The notes below the pieces were generated by a model that saw only the letters and a program-made list of their open reading frames with translations, was not told the DNA's origin and searched no databases. The position numbers and the translations under genes were made by a program. Positions 29,250 to 37,569 of a stretch of DNA of 64,000 nucleotides are shown one piece after another; position 1 is the first letter of the stretch, and every line of letters begins with the position of its first letter. Source of the stretch: Sphingosinicella sp. LHD-64. Its GTDB lineage: Bacteria > Pseudomonadota > Alphaproteobacteria > Sphingomonadales > Sphingomonadaceae. The DNA is taken from assembly GCF_031157375.1 (NCBI RefSeq), contig NZ_JAVIFV010000004.1, positions 496,001 through 560,000 of the forward strand, read 5' to 3'.

Positions 29250-31715
29250 TCAGAACCGGTAGCGCAGCCCCGCATAATAATAGCCGCCGCTGAGGCCGAA
29301 GGGGCTGTGATTGTCGTGGATGATGCCGAGCGCCCGGATCGCCGGGCCGCGATCCGGCGGCAGGATGTTGAACAGGTTGCGCGCCCCCACATTGACGTCG
29401 ACATTCTCCAGCGCATGGTAGGTCACCTCGAGATCGACCAGCATCACGCCCTCGCGGGGCAGGAAGGTGGTGCCGGCACGCCGCCGCCACGGACCGTAAT
29501 AGACGCCGCGGGCGGTCAATTCGAAATCGCCGACCTGATGGGTGGCTGTGAGGTTGGCGCGCCAGCGCGGCGTGCCGCGCTCGAACTCCTGGACCGTGCC
29601 GGCGTCGAAGAAGCCGGTGGGATCGCTGCGCAGGATCTGCTCGTTGTAGTTGATCGCGGCGCTGAGCTCGGTCGTGTTGCTGTCGTTCCAGCGCAGCCGG
29701 TAGGTGCCGACCAGATCGAAGCCGCGCACGCGGGTATCGAGCTTGTTCTGGAAGAAGCGCACCTGCTGGACCGAGGCGCCGTTGGGGAAGCCCAGGGCGA
29801 CGAGCGCCGCGCGCTGCGCCGCGGTGGTGGTGATCGGCGGGGTGAGCAACAGTCGGTCGTCGACGTCGATCTGGTAGAAATCGAGCGTCGCGGTGAAGCC
29901 GCCGGTGTTGACGACGATGCCGGCCGAGATGTTGAACGAGGTTTCCGGCACGAGCGGAGTCGAGCCGAACACCTGCGCCGCCGGCGAGCCGGGGATCAGC
30001 ACGGCATCGAGGATGAAGTCGTTGGTGACGGGGCTGATCTGCGACGTCTGGCTGGTGCCGAACAGTTGCCCGGCCGCCGGGGCGCGGAAGCCCGTACTGA
30101 CTGCCCCGCGGATCGCGACGGCGTCGGCGAGCTCGTAGCGGGTCGCGACCTTGTAGCTGAAATTGTCGCCGAACGCGGCATAGTCCTCGTAGCGGCCGGC
30201 GACCTGGACCTCCCACCGGTCGGTGACATCCACATCGAGCTCGATGAAGGCCGCATAGCTGTCGGTCGAGAAGGAGCCGGCGATGTCGGGCGTGAAGCCC
30301 TGGAAGCCGTTCGAGCCGACCGGCAGGTCGCGCAGCGGGCCGACGGCATAGGAGGCAGGGTCGCCGACGCCGATCTCGTAGGTCTCGCGTCGGTAGCTGA
30401 CGCCGCCGAAGAGCAGGATCGAGTCGCTGAACTGGTAGGACGCTTCGGCCGTGCCTTCAACCTCGCGCTGGAGCAGCGAGCCGGGCCGGAAGCTGGTCGG
30501 CGAGTTCACGCCGAGCGAGGGATTGATCGAATTGTCGAGCCGGTAGCGCACCTTGCTGACGCCGATCCGTCCGCCGAGATCGAAGGTGAAACGGCCATCG
30601 TCATATTTCACGCCCGCGACGGTGCTGAAGTCGGTCAGACGCCCGCTGAACTGCGGCACGTAGCCGCCCGGATAGATGCGGGTGAGATCGAAGATCTCGG
30701 GGTGCGCCGGCGTCCCGTCATAGATCGAATTGCCGAACGAGACGTGGGCGGGGAATCCACCCGCCGCGCGCGACTGGCGATAGGAGAAACCCACCGTGCT
30801 GTCCGACTGCATGTAGTTGCCGAACATATAGGCGTTGACGTCCGAGCCGAGCTCGATCCCCGAATTCCAGACCAGCTTGTAGGCACGGTAGAAGGGCTCG
30901 CCGAGCTCGGCAGGATAGCGGGGGACACCTTGAACGCCCTGGGCCCGCAATGCCTCGGCTCCGGCCACCGGCCCGCCGCGGAAGGTCTTGTCCTGGCGCG
31001 TGAACTGGCCGCTCACGTTGAGGAAGCCGCTCCGCGTCAGCGGCAGGCCGATATTGCCCTGGAGGTCGATCGTGTAGCCGTCGCCCTCATAATATTGGCC
31101 CATCTGGGCGGCGAGCGTGCCGCCTTCATTGTCGTCGCGCAGCGCGAGGTTGATGACGCCGGCAATCGCGTCCGATCCGTACTGGGCGGCGGCGCCGTCG
31201 CGCAGCACCTCGACCCGCTCGAAGGCGATCGGCGGGATCGCGTTGAAATCCTGACCCTGCGAGCCGGAGGTCGTCGCGTGACCGGTGCCGATCTGGACGA
31301 TCGCGGAGCGATGCCGCCGCCGGCCGTTCATCAGCAGCAGGACATGGTCGGCGGGCGAGCTGCGCAGCGTCACGGGGCGAACGAAGGAGGAGCCGTCGTT
31401 GAGCGGCAGGCGCTGGGCATTGAAGGAGGGCACGAGGCTGCGCAGCGAATCGTTGAGATCGGTATAGCCCGACCGCTCGAGCGCCTCGGGCTGAAGGATG
31501 TCGATCGGCACCGTGCTTTCGAGCACGCTGCGATTGGCACGCCGGCTGCCGATGACGACGATCTCGCCCGGCCCTTCGTCGGACGCAGCGAGTTCCGTGC
31601 CCGCCTCCGGGGCAGGCTCAGGCTGAGCGGGCACAGTCTGGGCCTGCGCCGCGCCTGCGCCCATGAGCGCCATCGCCATGACCGACGGTCCGAGCGCAAC
31701 CTTCATTCCAATCAT
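29250..31715 (-). CDS. TonB-dependent receptor
   Basis: 821 aa outer-membrane receptor. The signal peptide ends AAQA-Q (about residue 25). A TonB-box-like EIVVIGSRRANR follows, then the plug domain (about 60-180: YTDLNDSLRSLVPSFNAQ, VLLLMNGRRRHRSAIVQI, QYGSDAIAGVINLAL). The barrel contains DVNVGARNLFNILPPDRGPAI and ends with C-terminal Phe (LRYRF). GGGAGGT precedes ATG 31715. The shared motifs TTTCCGAT (31801-31808) and CAGAAATTTTCCGAT (31823-31837) lie upstream. Context (dipeptidase, amino-aldehyde dehydrogenase, TPR proteins) suggests a peptide or amine ligand, which is inference. Confidence 0.92.
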   Translation of the reverse strand: MIGMKVALGPSVMAMALMGAGAAQAQTVPAQPEPAPEAGTELAASDEGPGEIVVIGSRRANRSVLESTVPIDILQPEALERSGYTDLNDSLRSLVPSFNAQRLPLNDGSSFVRPVTLRSSPADHVLLLMNGRRRHRSAIVQIGTGHATTSGSQGQDFNAIPPIAFERVEVLRDGAAAQYGSDAIAGVINLALRDDNEGGTLAAQMGQYYEGDGYTIDLQGNIGLPLTRSGFLNVSGQFTRQDKTFRGGPVAGAEALRAQGVQGVPRYPAELGEPFYRAYKLVWNSGIELGSDVNAYMFGNYMQSDSTVGFSYRQSRAAGGFPAHVSFGNSIYDGTPAHPEIFDLTRIYPGGYVPQFSGRLTDFSTVAGVKYDDGRFTFDLGGRIGVSKVRYRLDNSINPSLGVNSPTSFRPGSLLQREVEGTAEASYQFSDSILLFGGVSYRRETYEIGVGDPASYAVGPLRDLPVGSNGFQGFTPDIAGSFSTDSYAAFIELDVDVTDRWEVQVAGRYEDYAAFGDNFSYKVATRYELADAVAIRGAVSTGFRAPAAGQLFGTSQTSQISPVTNDFILDAVLIPGSPAAQVFGSTPLVPETSFNISAGIVVNTGGFTATLDFYQIDVDDRLLLTPPITTTAAQRAALVALGFPNGASVQQVRFFQNKLDTRVRGFDLVGTYRLRWNDSNTTELSAAINYNEQILRSDPTGFFDAGTVQEFERGTPRWRANLTATHQVGDFELTARGVYYGPWRRRAGTTFLPREGVMLVDLEVTYHALENVDVNVGARNLFNILPPDRGPAIRALGIIHDNHSPFGLSGGYYYAGLRYRF

Positions 31716-31800
31716 CGTGTGAAACCTCCCCTTTTGGCCCGCCCGCCCGGGCCCTGACCCGGCGGAACGCTTCGCGGTGCACTGCCTCCGCGAGCCTTCC

Positions 31801-31837
31801 TTTCCGATATTGCGATTTCTAACAGAAATTTTCCGAT
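31801..31837. promoter_or_regulatory. operator candidates upstream of the TonB receptor gene
   Basis: TTTCCGAT occurs twice, at 31801-31808 and 31830-31837, 29 nt apart (about three helical turns, same DNA face). The second lies in CAGAAATTTTCCGAT, identical to the site before the dipeptidase gene. They lie 86-122 nt upstream of the receptor start. Confidence 0.6.
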
Positions 31838-31933
31838 AATAAAAGTACCGCACGCGTGTCGCCGTTCTGGGAAACGCGACGATGAGGGATCGGCGATGCT
31901 GCGAGCTTCCAGGAAACTCCGCCGCGCGATCGG

Positions 31934-32896
31934 CTAAGGCGTCCGACGCGCGTTGTGGAAGGCGAGGTCGGCCTCGGCGGCGATATAGGCGAAGTTCGCC
32001 CAGCCGGGCCCGTTGACGATCTCGTTCATCAGCGCGAAGGCCCGGTCCCGATTGCCATTGTAGAGATGCCAATTGGCCACGCCGTAGCCCGAGGCGACGC
32101 CTTCGAAGCTGTGCAGGCTGTGGCGCAGCACCTCTTCCTCGCTGACCTCGCCCTTGGCGAAGCGCAACGCGAGAAGGTACATGCCGGACTCCAGCAGGTC
32201 GAGCGTATCGGCCGCCGGCACGGTCTGCAGGAACGCGGCCGCCTCCTGATCCGCGCCCATCCGCCGCAGCGTCATATAATACCAGTGCGACGCCGAGATC
32301 CGGCGATCGTCGTTGCCGGCGACCGCCAGTTCCTGCTCATAGGCGCGGCGCGCATTCCGCCAGTCACGCTTGAGATAGTAAGCGAGCCCGAGGTGATAGC
32401 GGATGTTGCTGTGGAGGGTCGAAATCGGAATGCCGCGTGCATTCGGGGCGCCGTCCGGCTCGATCTCGTCCCGGGTTCCTTCGATCAGCCGGTTCGCCCG
32501 CTCGAGATCCTCCACTGCGCGGTCAAACTGCCGGGTGGTGATGTAACGATGCCCGCGATGGCGCAGGAAGCGTGCGTCGCGGGGAAACCGCTCCACGCCG
32601 ATGCCGAAGATGCGGATCGCCTCGTTGAAGCGGCCGAGATAGGCGGTACGCCGGCCATACCAGACGAGCTTGTCGGGGTTGCTGGGATCGGCCTCATAAT
32701 CCGCCTTCGCCGCCTCGTATCTCGCGAGCGCTTCGGCCGAAGGTGATGCAGATCGGAGAGGCGCGCCCAGGAGGGAGATTGCCTCCGGCGCGGGCGGCTG
32801 CTCCCCTGCGGCAGGCTGATGCGCCAGGATGGACGACGTCGGAAGGAGGGTAAACGCCACCAGCAGCAAGGCGTATGACATCCTCAATTTCTGCAT
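31934..32896 (-). CDS. exported TPR-like protein, paralogue of the 28.2-kb gene
   Basis: 320 aa with an N-terminal signal (residues 6-24, ending LAHQ). The TPR-like core includes VWYGRRTAYLGRFNEAIRIF, GVERFPRDARFLRHRGHRYI, QFDRAVEDLERANRL, EPDGAPNARG and SNIRYHLGLAYYL. It shares its landmark motifs and order with the protein at 28215. ATG 32896 follows a GGAGGGAGA box. The palindrome TTCCTATAGGAA (32944-32955) lies 48 nt upstream and may be a variant operator of the locus regulator. Function unknown. Confidence 0.8.
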   Translation of the reverse strand: MQKLRMSYALLLVAFTLLPTSSILAHQPAAGEQPPAPEAISLLGAPLRSASPSAEALARYEAAKADYEADPSNPDKLVWYGRRTAYLGRFNEAIRIFGIGVERFPRDARFLRHRGHRYITTRQFDRAVEDLERANRLIEGTRDEIEPDGAPNARGIPISTLHSNIRYHLGLAYYLKRDWRNARRAYEQELAVAGNDDRRISASHWYYMTLRRMGADQEAAAFLQTVPAADTLDLLESGMYLLALRFAKGEVSEEEVLRHSLHSFEGVASGYGVANWHLYNGNRDRAFALMNEIVNGPGWANFAYIAAEADLAFHNARRTP

Positions 32897-33253
32897 GCAA
32901 TCTCCCTCCTCCGGCATTGTCGACGGTGTCGCCGAAGAAGGCATTCCTATAGGAAAATTATTGCCGATCAAGCATATTTGCCTGTCATATGGCATGGTCA
33001 TGCCCTGATGACGACGCCTCCAACTCAAGAGGTCACGATACTTTGGTGGCGTTCATAAGGTCAGGAGCAGGGTGAACAGGCACACCGGTTATGCCTCCTA
33101 TCGGGCAGACCATTGCTACTATTGGAGGTGGTTTGCCGATTCGGCGTCGGGAGTGGCGTTGGTCAGGTATCCGTTACTATTGACAGCGATGTAAATCCTT
33201 GACCGTCGCGGTGGCGGGGCTAAGGCTGACCGCGCATCCAAGGGAGAGCGATC
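32897..33253. other. 357-nt intergenic region, regulatory content only
   Basis: This divergent spacer has no supported gene. Near its left end is the perfect palindrome TTCCTATAGGAA (32944-32955), followed by AAAATTATTG, also seen at 26211. Near its right end, TTGACC (33199-33204), a 16-nt spacer and TAAGGC (33221-33226) form a plausible promoter for the SCP2 gene, and GGGAGAG serves as its ribosome-binding site. The middle is AT-richer than the genes around it and I see nothing recognisable in it. Confidence 0.5.
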
Positions 33254-33556
33254 ATGGCGACCAAGAGCGAGATGGCGGCGAAGCTGAAGGAGGCCGGCGC
33301 CTACCTTCCGGGCAAGAAGGTGAAGCTCGACTTCGGCAGCGAAGGCGCGGTGATGCTCGACGGCGTCGGCCAGACCGTGACCGAGGACGACGGCGCTGCC
33401 GACACCACGATCAAGGTCGCCTGGTCCGACTGGCAGGACATGGCCGACGGCAAGCTCGACGGCATGACCGCCTTCATGCAGGGCAAGCTCGCGGTCGAGG
33501 GCGAAATGTCCAACGCCATGCAGCTCCAGGGCGTGCTGGCGAAGCTCAAGGGCTGA
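33254..33556 (+). CDS. SCP2 sterol-binding-domain protein
   Basis: 100 aa, essentially a single SCP2 lipid-carrier domain that binds sterols, fatty acids or acyl-CoA in a hydrophobic tunnel. Features are VKLDFGSEGAVMLDG, then ADTTIKVAWSDWQDMADGKLDGMTAFMQGKLAVEGEM, the family's strongest signature (the D/GK(L)..M....G.L...G pattern). There is no signal peptide, so it is cytosolic. It is followed by the methyltransferase gene 85 nt on. The partner enzyme is not identified. Confidence 0.9.
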   Translation: MATKSEMAAKLKEAGAYLPGKKVKLDFGSEGAVMLDGVGQTVTEDDGAADTTIKVAWSDWQDMADGKLDGMTAFMQGKLAVEGEMSNAMQLQGVLAKLKG

Positions 33557-33641
33557 CGACTGCGCCTGACTACACGGCGTGGGCTGTGTCCGCGCCGCGG
33601 TCATGCTATGCTCGGCGCCTTCCCAAGCGACGGAGGGCGCC

Positions 33642-34379
33642 ATGGCACGTGGCCTCTATCTGCTGTTCGCATTGCTTGCCTATGCGATCTTCTTCGCGAC
33701 GTTCCTCTACCTGATCGGGTTCGTCGGAAATCTGCCCGGTCCGCCGCGGACGGTCGACCGGGGCCCTGAAAGCACCCTCGCCGTCGCCCTCGCCGTCAAC
33801 GTCGCGCTGATCGCGCTGTTCGGGTTGCAGCACAGCGTGATGGCGCGGCGCGGCTTCAAGCGGGCGTGGACGCGGGTCGTGCCGGAGCCGATCGAGCGCA
33901 GCGTCTATGTCCTGATCGCCAGCCTGACGCTGATCCTGCTGTTCGTCTTCTGGCGGCCGATCCCGGCGCAGGTGTGGCATGTCGAGAATGCCGCCGGTGC
34001 CGCGATCCTGTGGGCGCTGTTCGGCGTCGGCTGGCTGATCGTCCTGCTCAGCACCTTCCTCATCAACCATTTCGAGCTGTTCGGGCTGCAGCAGGTCTAT
34101 CTCCACGCCCGCGGCCGGGAGGCGGCGCCGCCGAGGTTCCGCATGCCCTTCTTCTACCGGGCGGTGCGCCACCCGCTCTATTCGGGCTTCCTTCTCGCCT
34201 TCTGGGCGACGCCGGTGATGAGCGTTGGCCATCTGCTGCTCGCCGCCGGCGTCTCGATCTACATGCTGATCGCCATCCGCTACGAGGAACGCGACCTCAT
34301 CCACCTGTTCGGCGACGACTACGACAACTATCGACGTGAGGTCGGCATGCTGACGCCCAAGCTCCGGCGTCGCGCCTAG
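33642..34379 (+). CDS. mddA: methanethiol S-methyltransferase-like membrane protein
   Basis: 245 aa integral membrane methyltransferase of the NnrU/isoprenylcysteine-methyltransferase superfamily, most like MddA, which methylates methanethiol to dimethyl sulfide using S-adenosylmethionine. It has five or six transmembrane segments, GLQHSVMARRGFKRAWTR near residue 65, and ERSVYVLIASLTLILLFVFWRPIP near 85. FYRAVRHPLYSGFLLAFWATP near 170 and RYEERDLIHLFGDDYDNYRREVGML form the SAM-binding end. ATG 33642. It is convergent with the SDR gene 5 nt away. Activity is predicted from family resemblance only. Confidence 0.8.
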   Translation: MARGLYLLFALLAYAIFFATFLYLIGFVGNLPGPPRTVDRGPESTLAVALAVNVALIALFGLQHSVMARRGFKRAWTRVVPEPIERSVYVLIASLTLILLFVFWRPIPAQVWHVENAAGAAILWALFGVGWLIVLLSTFLINHFELFGLQQVYLHARGREAAPPRFRMPFFYRAVRHPLYSGFLLAFWATPVMSVGHLLLAAGVSIYMLIAIRYEERDLIHLFGDDYDNYRREVGMLTPKLRRRA

Positions 34380-34384
34380 CCGCA

Positions 34385-35143
34385 TCAGACCCGCACGGCC
34401 GACACGCCGCCATCGGCATAGAGCGTGCTTCCCGTGACGAAGCTCGCCATGTCGGAGGCGAGAAAGAGCGCGGCGCGGGCAATCTCGTCCGGTGCGGCGA
34501 TGCGCCTGAGGGCGTGGAAACCTTCGACGAAGGCCCGTTCCTCGGGCGTCTTGAACGTCGCCATCGGCGTGTCGGTGCCGCCCGGGAGCAGCGCGTTGGC
34601 GCGGATGCCCTGCGGGCTGTAGTCCGCCGCCAGCTCGCGCACCAGGCCGACGATCCCGGCCTTGGCGGCGCCATAGGCGCCCATGTTCGAGACGCCCAGC
34701 GCGCTACCGACGAAGCTCGACGTGAACAGGATCGATCCGCCTTCGCCCGCGAGCATCGCCGGAATCTGGTATTTGGCCGCCAGGAAGGCGGAGGTGAGAT
34801 TGGCGTCGATCACCTCGCGCCATTGTGCGAGCGAGAGGTCCGCGAGAGGAGCCATCTCGCCCACCGTGCCGACATTGTTGAAGCCGATGTCCAGCCGTCC
34901 GAAGACATCGCGCGCGACGGCGACCGTTGCCTCGGCATCGGCGGGATCGGTGGCGTCGCCCGCGACCGCTTCGGCGCGCCCGCCTTCGGCCCGGATCTCG
35001 CCGACCACAGCCTCCAGCCGGTCCGCGCCGCGCGCGGTCAGGACCAACGCGGCGCCGTGCTGCGCGAAGAGGAGAGCCGCCGCCCGCCCGATCCCCGAAC
35101 TGGCACCGGTGATGATCGCGACCTTGTTTTCCAGCAATTTCAT
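34385..35143 (-). CDS. SDR-family oxidoreductase
   Basis: 252 aa classical short-chain dehydrogenase. The cofactor motif TGASSGIGRAA is at residues 13-23, followed by NNVG near 88. The catalytic Ser lies in ILFTSSFVG (about 140) and YGAAK carries Tyr and Lys (about 155-159). The C-terminus has RIAAPDEIARAALFLASDMASFVTGSTLYADGG. It is predicted cytosolic and NAD(P)-dependent; an Arg in LTARGADR after beta-2 hints at NADP. Substrate unknown. ATG 35143; a heme-binding-protein remnant lies upstream on the other strand. Confidence 0.9.
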   Translation of the reverse strand: MKLLENKVAIITGASSGIGRAAALLFAQHGAALVLTARGADRLEAVVGEIRAEGGRAEAVAGDATDPADAEATVAVARDVFGRLDIGFNNVGTVGEMAPLADLSLAQWREVIDANLTSAFLAAKYQIPAMLAGEGGSILFTSSFVGSALGVSNMGAYGAAKAGIVGLVRELAADYSPQGIRANALLPGGTDTPMATFKTPEERAFVEGFHALRRIAAPDEIARAALFLASDMASFVTGSTLYADGGVSAVRV

Positions 35144-35269
35144 GTCGTTCGCTCCGATTTTTGGTTGGCGTGGAGCATCGTCGTCGTGGCGATCGGACGA
35201 AATCCGTTTCTTGCGCCCGAACCACGGCGCTTGACCGCTCAACGCCGAAGGCGCGCGGCACGCCCGGCG

Positions 35270-35434
35270 CCCTATGTCGTCACGGTCGCCGGCGGCGTGC
35301 CGGTCTTCTCCGCGGACGGGCGCGAGCGACTCGGCGCGGTCGGCGCGTCGGGCGAGGCGCCGGCCGACGATGCAGCCTGCGCCGAAGCCGGCGTCGCCGC
35401 GGCAGGCCTGCACACGCGCCGCCCGCAAAGTTGA
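35270..35434 (+). pseudogene. C-terminal remnant of a GlcG/HbpS-type protein
   Basis: The last 50 or so codons of a plus-strand frame (YVVTVAGGVPVFSADGRERL, then GAVGASGEAPADDAACAEAG, VAAAGL) match the closing half of GlcG/HbpS heme-binding-type proteins, whose hallmark is GG(I/L)P...G...GAIGVSG....D...A.AG. The N-terminal half is missing: upstream the same frame runs antisense to the SDR gene. It is therefore a truncated leftover. The left limit is approximate. Confidence 0.5.
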
Positions 35435-35435
35435 A

Positions 35436-35481
35436 AGTTGATTCAACTCCGCTTGACCGGACTCGGGACGCTTGACTATCG
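35436..35481 (+). promoter_or_regulatory. promoter and palindromic operator upstream of the CoA-transferase operon
   Basis: The palindrome AGTTGATTCAACT (35436-35448) sits directly before TTGACC (35453-35458). A 17-nt spacer and CTATCG (35476-35481) follow, a common alphaproteobacterial promoter shape. It ends 26 nt before the scoA ATG, and a repressor or activator bound to the palindrome would touch the -35 box. Confidence 0.45.
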
Positions 35482-35506
35482 CGGTCTCATCGGAGGAGCG
35501 CGATCC

Positions 35507-36226
35507 ATGAAGAAAATCTATCCCGACGCGGCGACAGCGCTCGACGGCCTGCTGTTCGACGGCATGACCATCTGCGCGGGCGGCTTTGGCCTGTGCGGTG
35601 TTCCGGAGCGGCTGATCGATGCGATCCAGGCGTCGGGCGTCAAGGACCTCACCATCGCCTCGAACAATGCCGGGATCGACGGCGAGGGGCTGGGCAAGCT
35701 GCTGCGCTCGCGCCAGGTAAAGAAGATGATTTCCTCCTATGTCGGGGAGAACAAGGAGTTCGAGCGGCAGTATCTGGCGGGCGAGCTCGAGGTGGAATTC
35801 TGTCCGCAGGGGACGCTCGCCGAGCGCTGCCGCGCCGGCGGCGCCGGCATTCCCGGCTTCTACACCAAGACCGGCGTCGGCACCCAGGTTGCCGAGGGCA
35901 AGGAGGTCAAGACTTTCGACGGGCAGGACTATATCCTGGAACGCGGCATCCGCGCCGACCTGTCGATCATCAAGGGCTGGAAGGCGGACGAGGCGGGCAA
36001 TCTCGTCTTCCGCAAGACCGCGCGCAACTTCAATCAGCCGATGGCGACCGCCGGCAAGGTCTGCGTGGCCGAGGTCGAGGAGATCGTGCCGGTCGGCAGC
36101 ATCGATCCCGACGCGGTGCATCTGCCGAGCATCTATGTGAAGCGCCTGATCCTCGGCGCGCCCTACGACAAGAAGATCGAATTCGTGACGACCCGGCCGC
36201 GCCCAGAGAGCGTCGGGGCCGCGTGA
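35507..36226 (+). CDS. scoA: 3-oxoacid CoA-transferase subunit A
   Basis: 239 aa alpha subunit of succinyl-CoA:3-ketoacid CoA-transferase, which activates acetoacetate. Its conserved features are GMTICAGGFGLCGVPERLIDAI near residue 25, TIASNNAGIDGEGLGKLL near 55, and EFCPQGTLAERCRAGGAGIPGFYTKTGVGT near 110. Length is normal. ATG 35507 follows CGGAGGAG. Unusually the B subunit is not next: the acid-phosphatase gene starts by a GTGA overlap with the scoA stop, and scoB comes 1.34 kb later. Confidence 0.94.
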   Translation: MKKIYPDAATALDGLLFDGMTICAGGFGLCGVPERLIDAIQASGVKDLTIASNNAGIDGEGLGKLLRSRQVKKMISSYVGENKEFERQYLAGELEVEFCPQGTLAERCRAGGAGIPGFYTKTGVGTQVAEGKEVKTFDGQDYILERGIRADLSIIKGWKADEAGNLVFRKTARNFNQPMATAGKVCVAEVEEIVPVGSIDPDAVHLPSIYVKRLILGAPYDKKIEFVTTRPRPESVGAA

Positions 36227-37098
36227 AGCGCCTGGCGCTTCTCGCGCTGACCTTGCTCGCGGGCTGCGCGACGGCGCCCGCGCCGACCGCTGCGTCGTCT
36301 TCGACGCCAGCGGCGGCGCCGCAAGTCCCGGCCACGATGCAGTGGATGTACGGGTCCGGCGAGAGCGGGGCATCGAGCATTCAGGCCTATCATGCGTTCC
36401 GCGACCATGTCCTTGCCGCGGCGCGGTCGCGGCCGGTGGAGAGCGTGGTGCTGGCGGAGGGTGCGACGTTGGCGGCGCCGCGCTTCATCCCCTGCGGTGA
36501 CCGGACGCTCGCCGTGGTGCTCGACGTCGACGAGACGGCGATCCAGAATCTCGGCTACGAATATGACGAGGCGCTTCGCGGCCGTTCCTATGACGAAGGC
36601 ATCTGGGCGCGCTGGGAGCAGACCGGGGGAAATGCCGTGCTGCCGATGCCGGGCGCGGTGACGGCGCTCCGGGCGGTGCGCGCGGCGGGGGTCACCGTGA
36701 TCTTCAACTCGAACCGGGTGAGCGCCTATGCCGCCCAGACCGCGGCGGCGATCGAGGGCGCCGGGCTGGGTCCGGCCCGCCACCGCGAGACGCTCTGGCT
36801 GAAGGGCGACGTCGGCGCGGGATCGGCGAAGGATCCGCGCCGCGCGGCGATCTCCGAACGCCATTGCGTGATCGCCATGGCCGGCGACCAGCTCGGCGAC
36901 TTCTCCGATCTGTTCAACGTGCGCGAGCTCAGCCTCCCCGATCGCCGCCGCGCCGCGACGAGCGGGCGGTTTGCGCAGATGTGGGGCAATGGCTGGTTCC
37001 TGCTCTCCAACCCGGTTTACGGTCCGGGCATCCGGGGCGGCTTCGACGACGTCTTCCCGGCGGACCGCCGCTGGACCGATCCCGGGGCGGGGCACTGA
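36223..37098 (+). CDS. class C acid phosphatase / e(P4)-like lipoprotein
   Basis: 291 aa HAD-superfamily phosphatase like the e(P4) 5'-nucleotidase. The signal peptide ends with lipobox LLAGC (Cys15), so it is an anchored lipoprotein facing the periplasm. LAVVLDVDETAIQNLGYE near residue 100 contains the nucleophile/acid pair (DVDET). Later motifs are VIFNSNR near 160 and a Lys in WLKGDVGAGSAKDPRRAAI, and AMAGDQLGDFSDLF holds the metal-binding Asp pair. GTG 36223 overlaps the scoA stop. It would release phosphate or nucleosides from nucleotides outside the cytosol; its place inside a CoA-transferase operon is unexplained. Confidence 0.88.
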   Translation: MKRLALLALTLLAGCATAPAPTAASSSTPAAAPQVPATMQWMYGSGESGASSIQAYHAFRDHVLAAARSRPVESVVLAEGATLAAPRFIPCGDRTLAVVLDVDETAIQNLGYEYDEALRGRSYDEGIWARWEQTGGNAVLPMPGAVTALRAVRAAGVTVIFNSNRVSAYAAQTAAAIEGAGLGPARHRETLWLKGDVGAGSAKDPRRAAISERHCVIAMAGDQLGDFSDLFNVRELSLPDRRRAATSGRFAQMWGNGWFLLSNPVYGPGIRGGFDDVFPADRRWTDPGAGH

Positions 37099-37100
37099 CC

Positions 37101-37556
37101 ATGGTGGCGGACGCGCAGACCGGAGCGATCGGCGGCATCAACTGGCTCGCCATCGGCGGCGGCCTCAGCCTCGTCGCGGCTGCGCTGCATCTCGCCTGCA
37201 TCGTCGGCGGACCGAACTGGTATCGCTTTTTCGGCGCCGGCGAGGGAATGGCGCGGATGACCGAGCAGGGCGACTGGCGGCCGGTGGCGATCACCCTGTG
37301 CGTGGCCGCCGCGCTGGCCGTTGCAGGCGCCTATGCCTTTTCGGGCGCGGGCCTGATCCCGCGCCTGCCGCTCCTGCGGATCGCGCTCGTCGTGATCAGC
37401 AGCGTCTATCTGCTGCGCGGGCTGGTGCTGTTCATGCCGTCCGCGCTGCAACGTCCCGATCTGACCATGACGTTCCTCGTCTGGTCCTCAGCCATCGTGC
37501 TCGTCATCGGGCTGGTCCATGCGATCGGCACCTGGCGCGCCTGGAACACTCTTTAG
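37101..37556 (+). CDS. four-helix membrane protein, unknown function
   Basis: 151 aa with four predicted transmembrane segments (about residues 14-36, 63-85, 90-112 and 122-143). A conserved-looking loop [15 protein letters not shown] lies between the first two. No enzyme motif is visible and I do not recognise the family by name. ATG 37101 follows the acid-phosphatase stop by 2 nt, and scoB starts 13 nt after it, so it is within the CoA-transferase transcript. Confidence 0.8.
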   Translation: MVADAQTGAIGGINWLAIGGGLSLVAAALHLACIVGGPNWYRFFGAGEGMARMTEQGDWRPVAITLCVAAALAVAGAYAFSGAGLIPRLPLLRIALVVISSVYLLRGLVLFMPSALQRPDLTMTFLVWSSAIVLVIGLVHAIGTWRAWNTL

Positions 37557-37569
37557 ACGGAGACCGACT

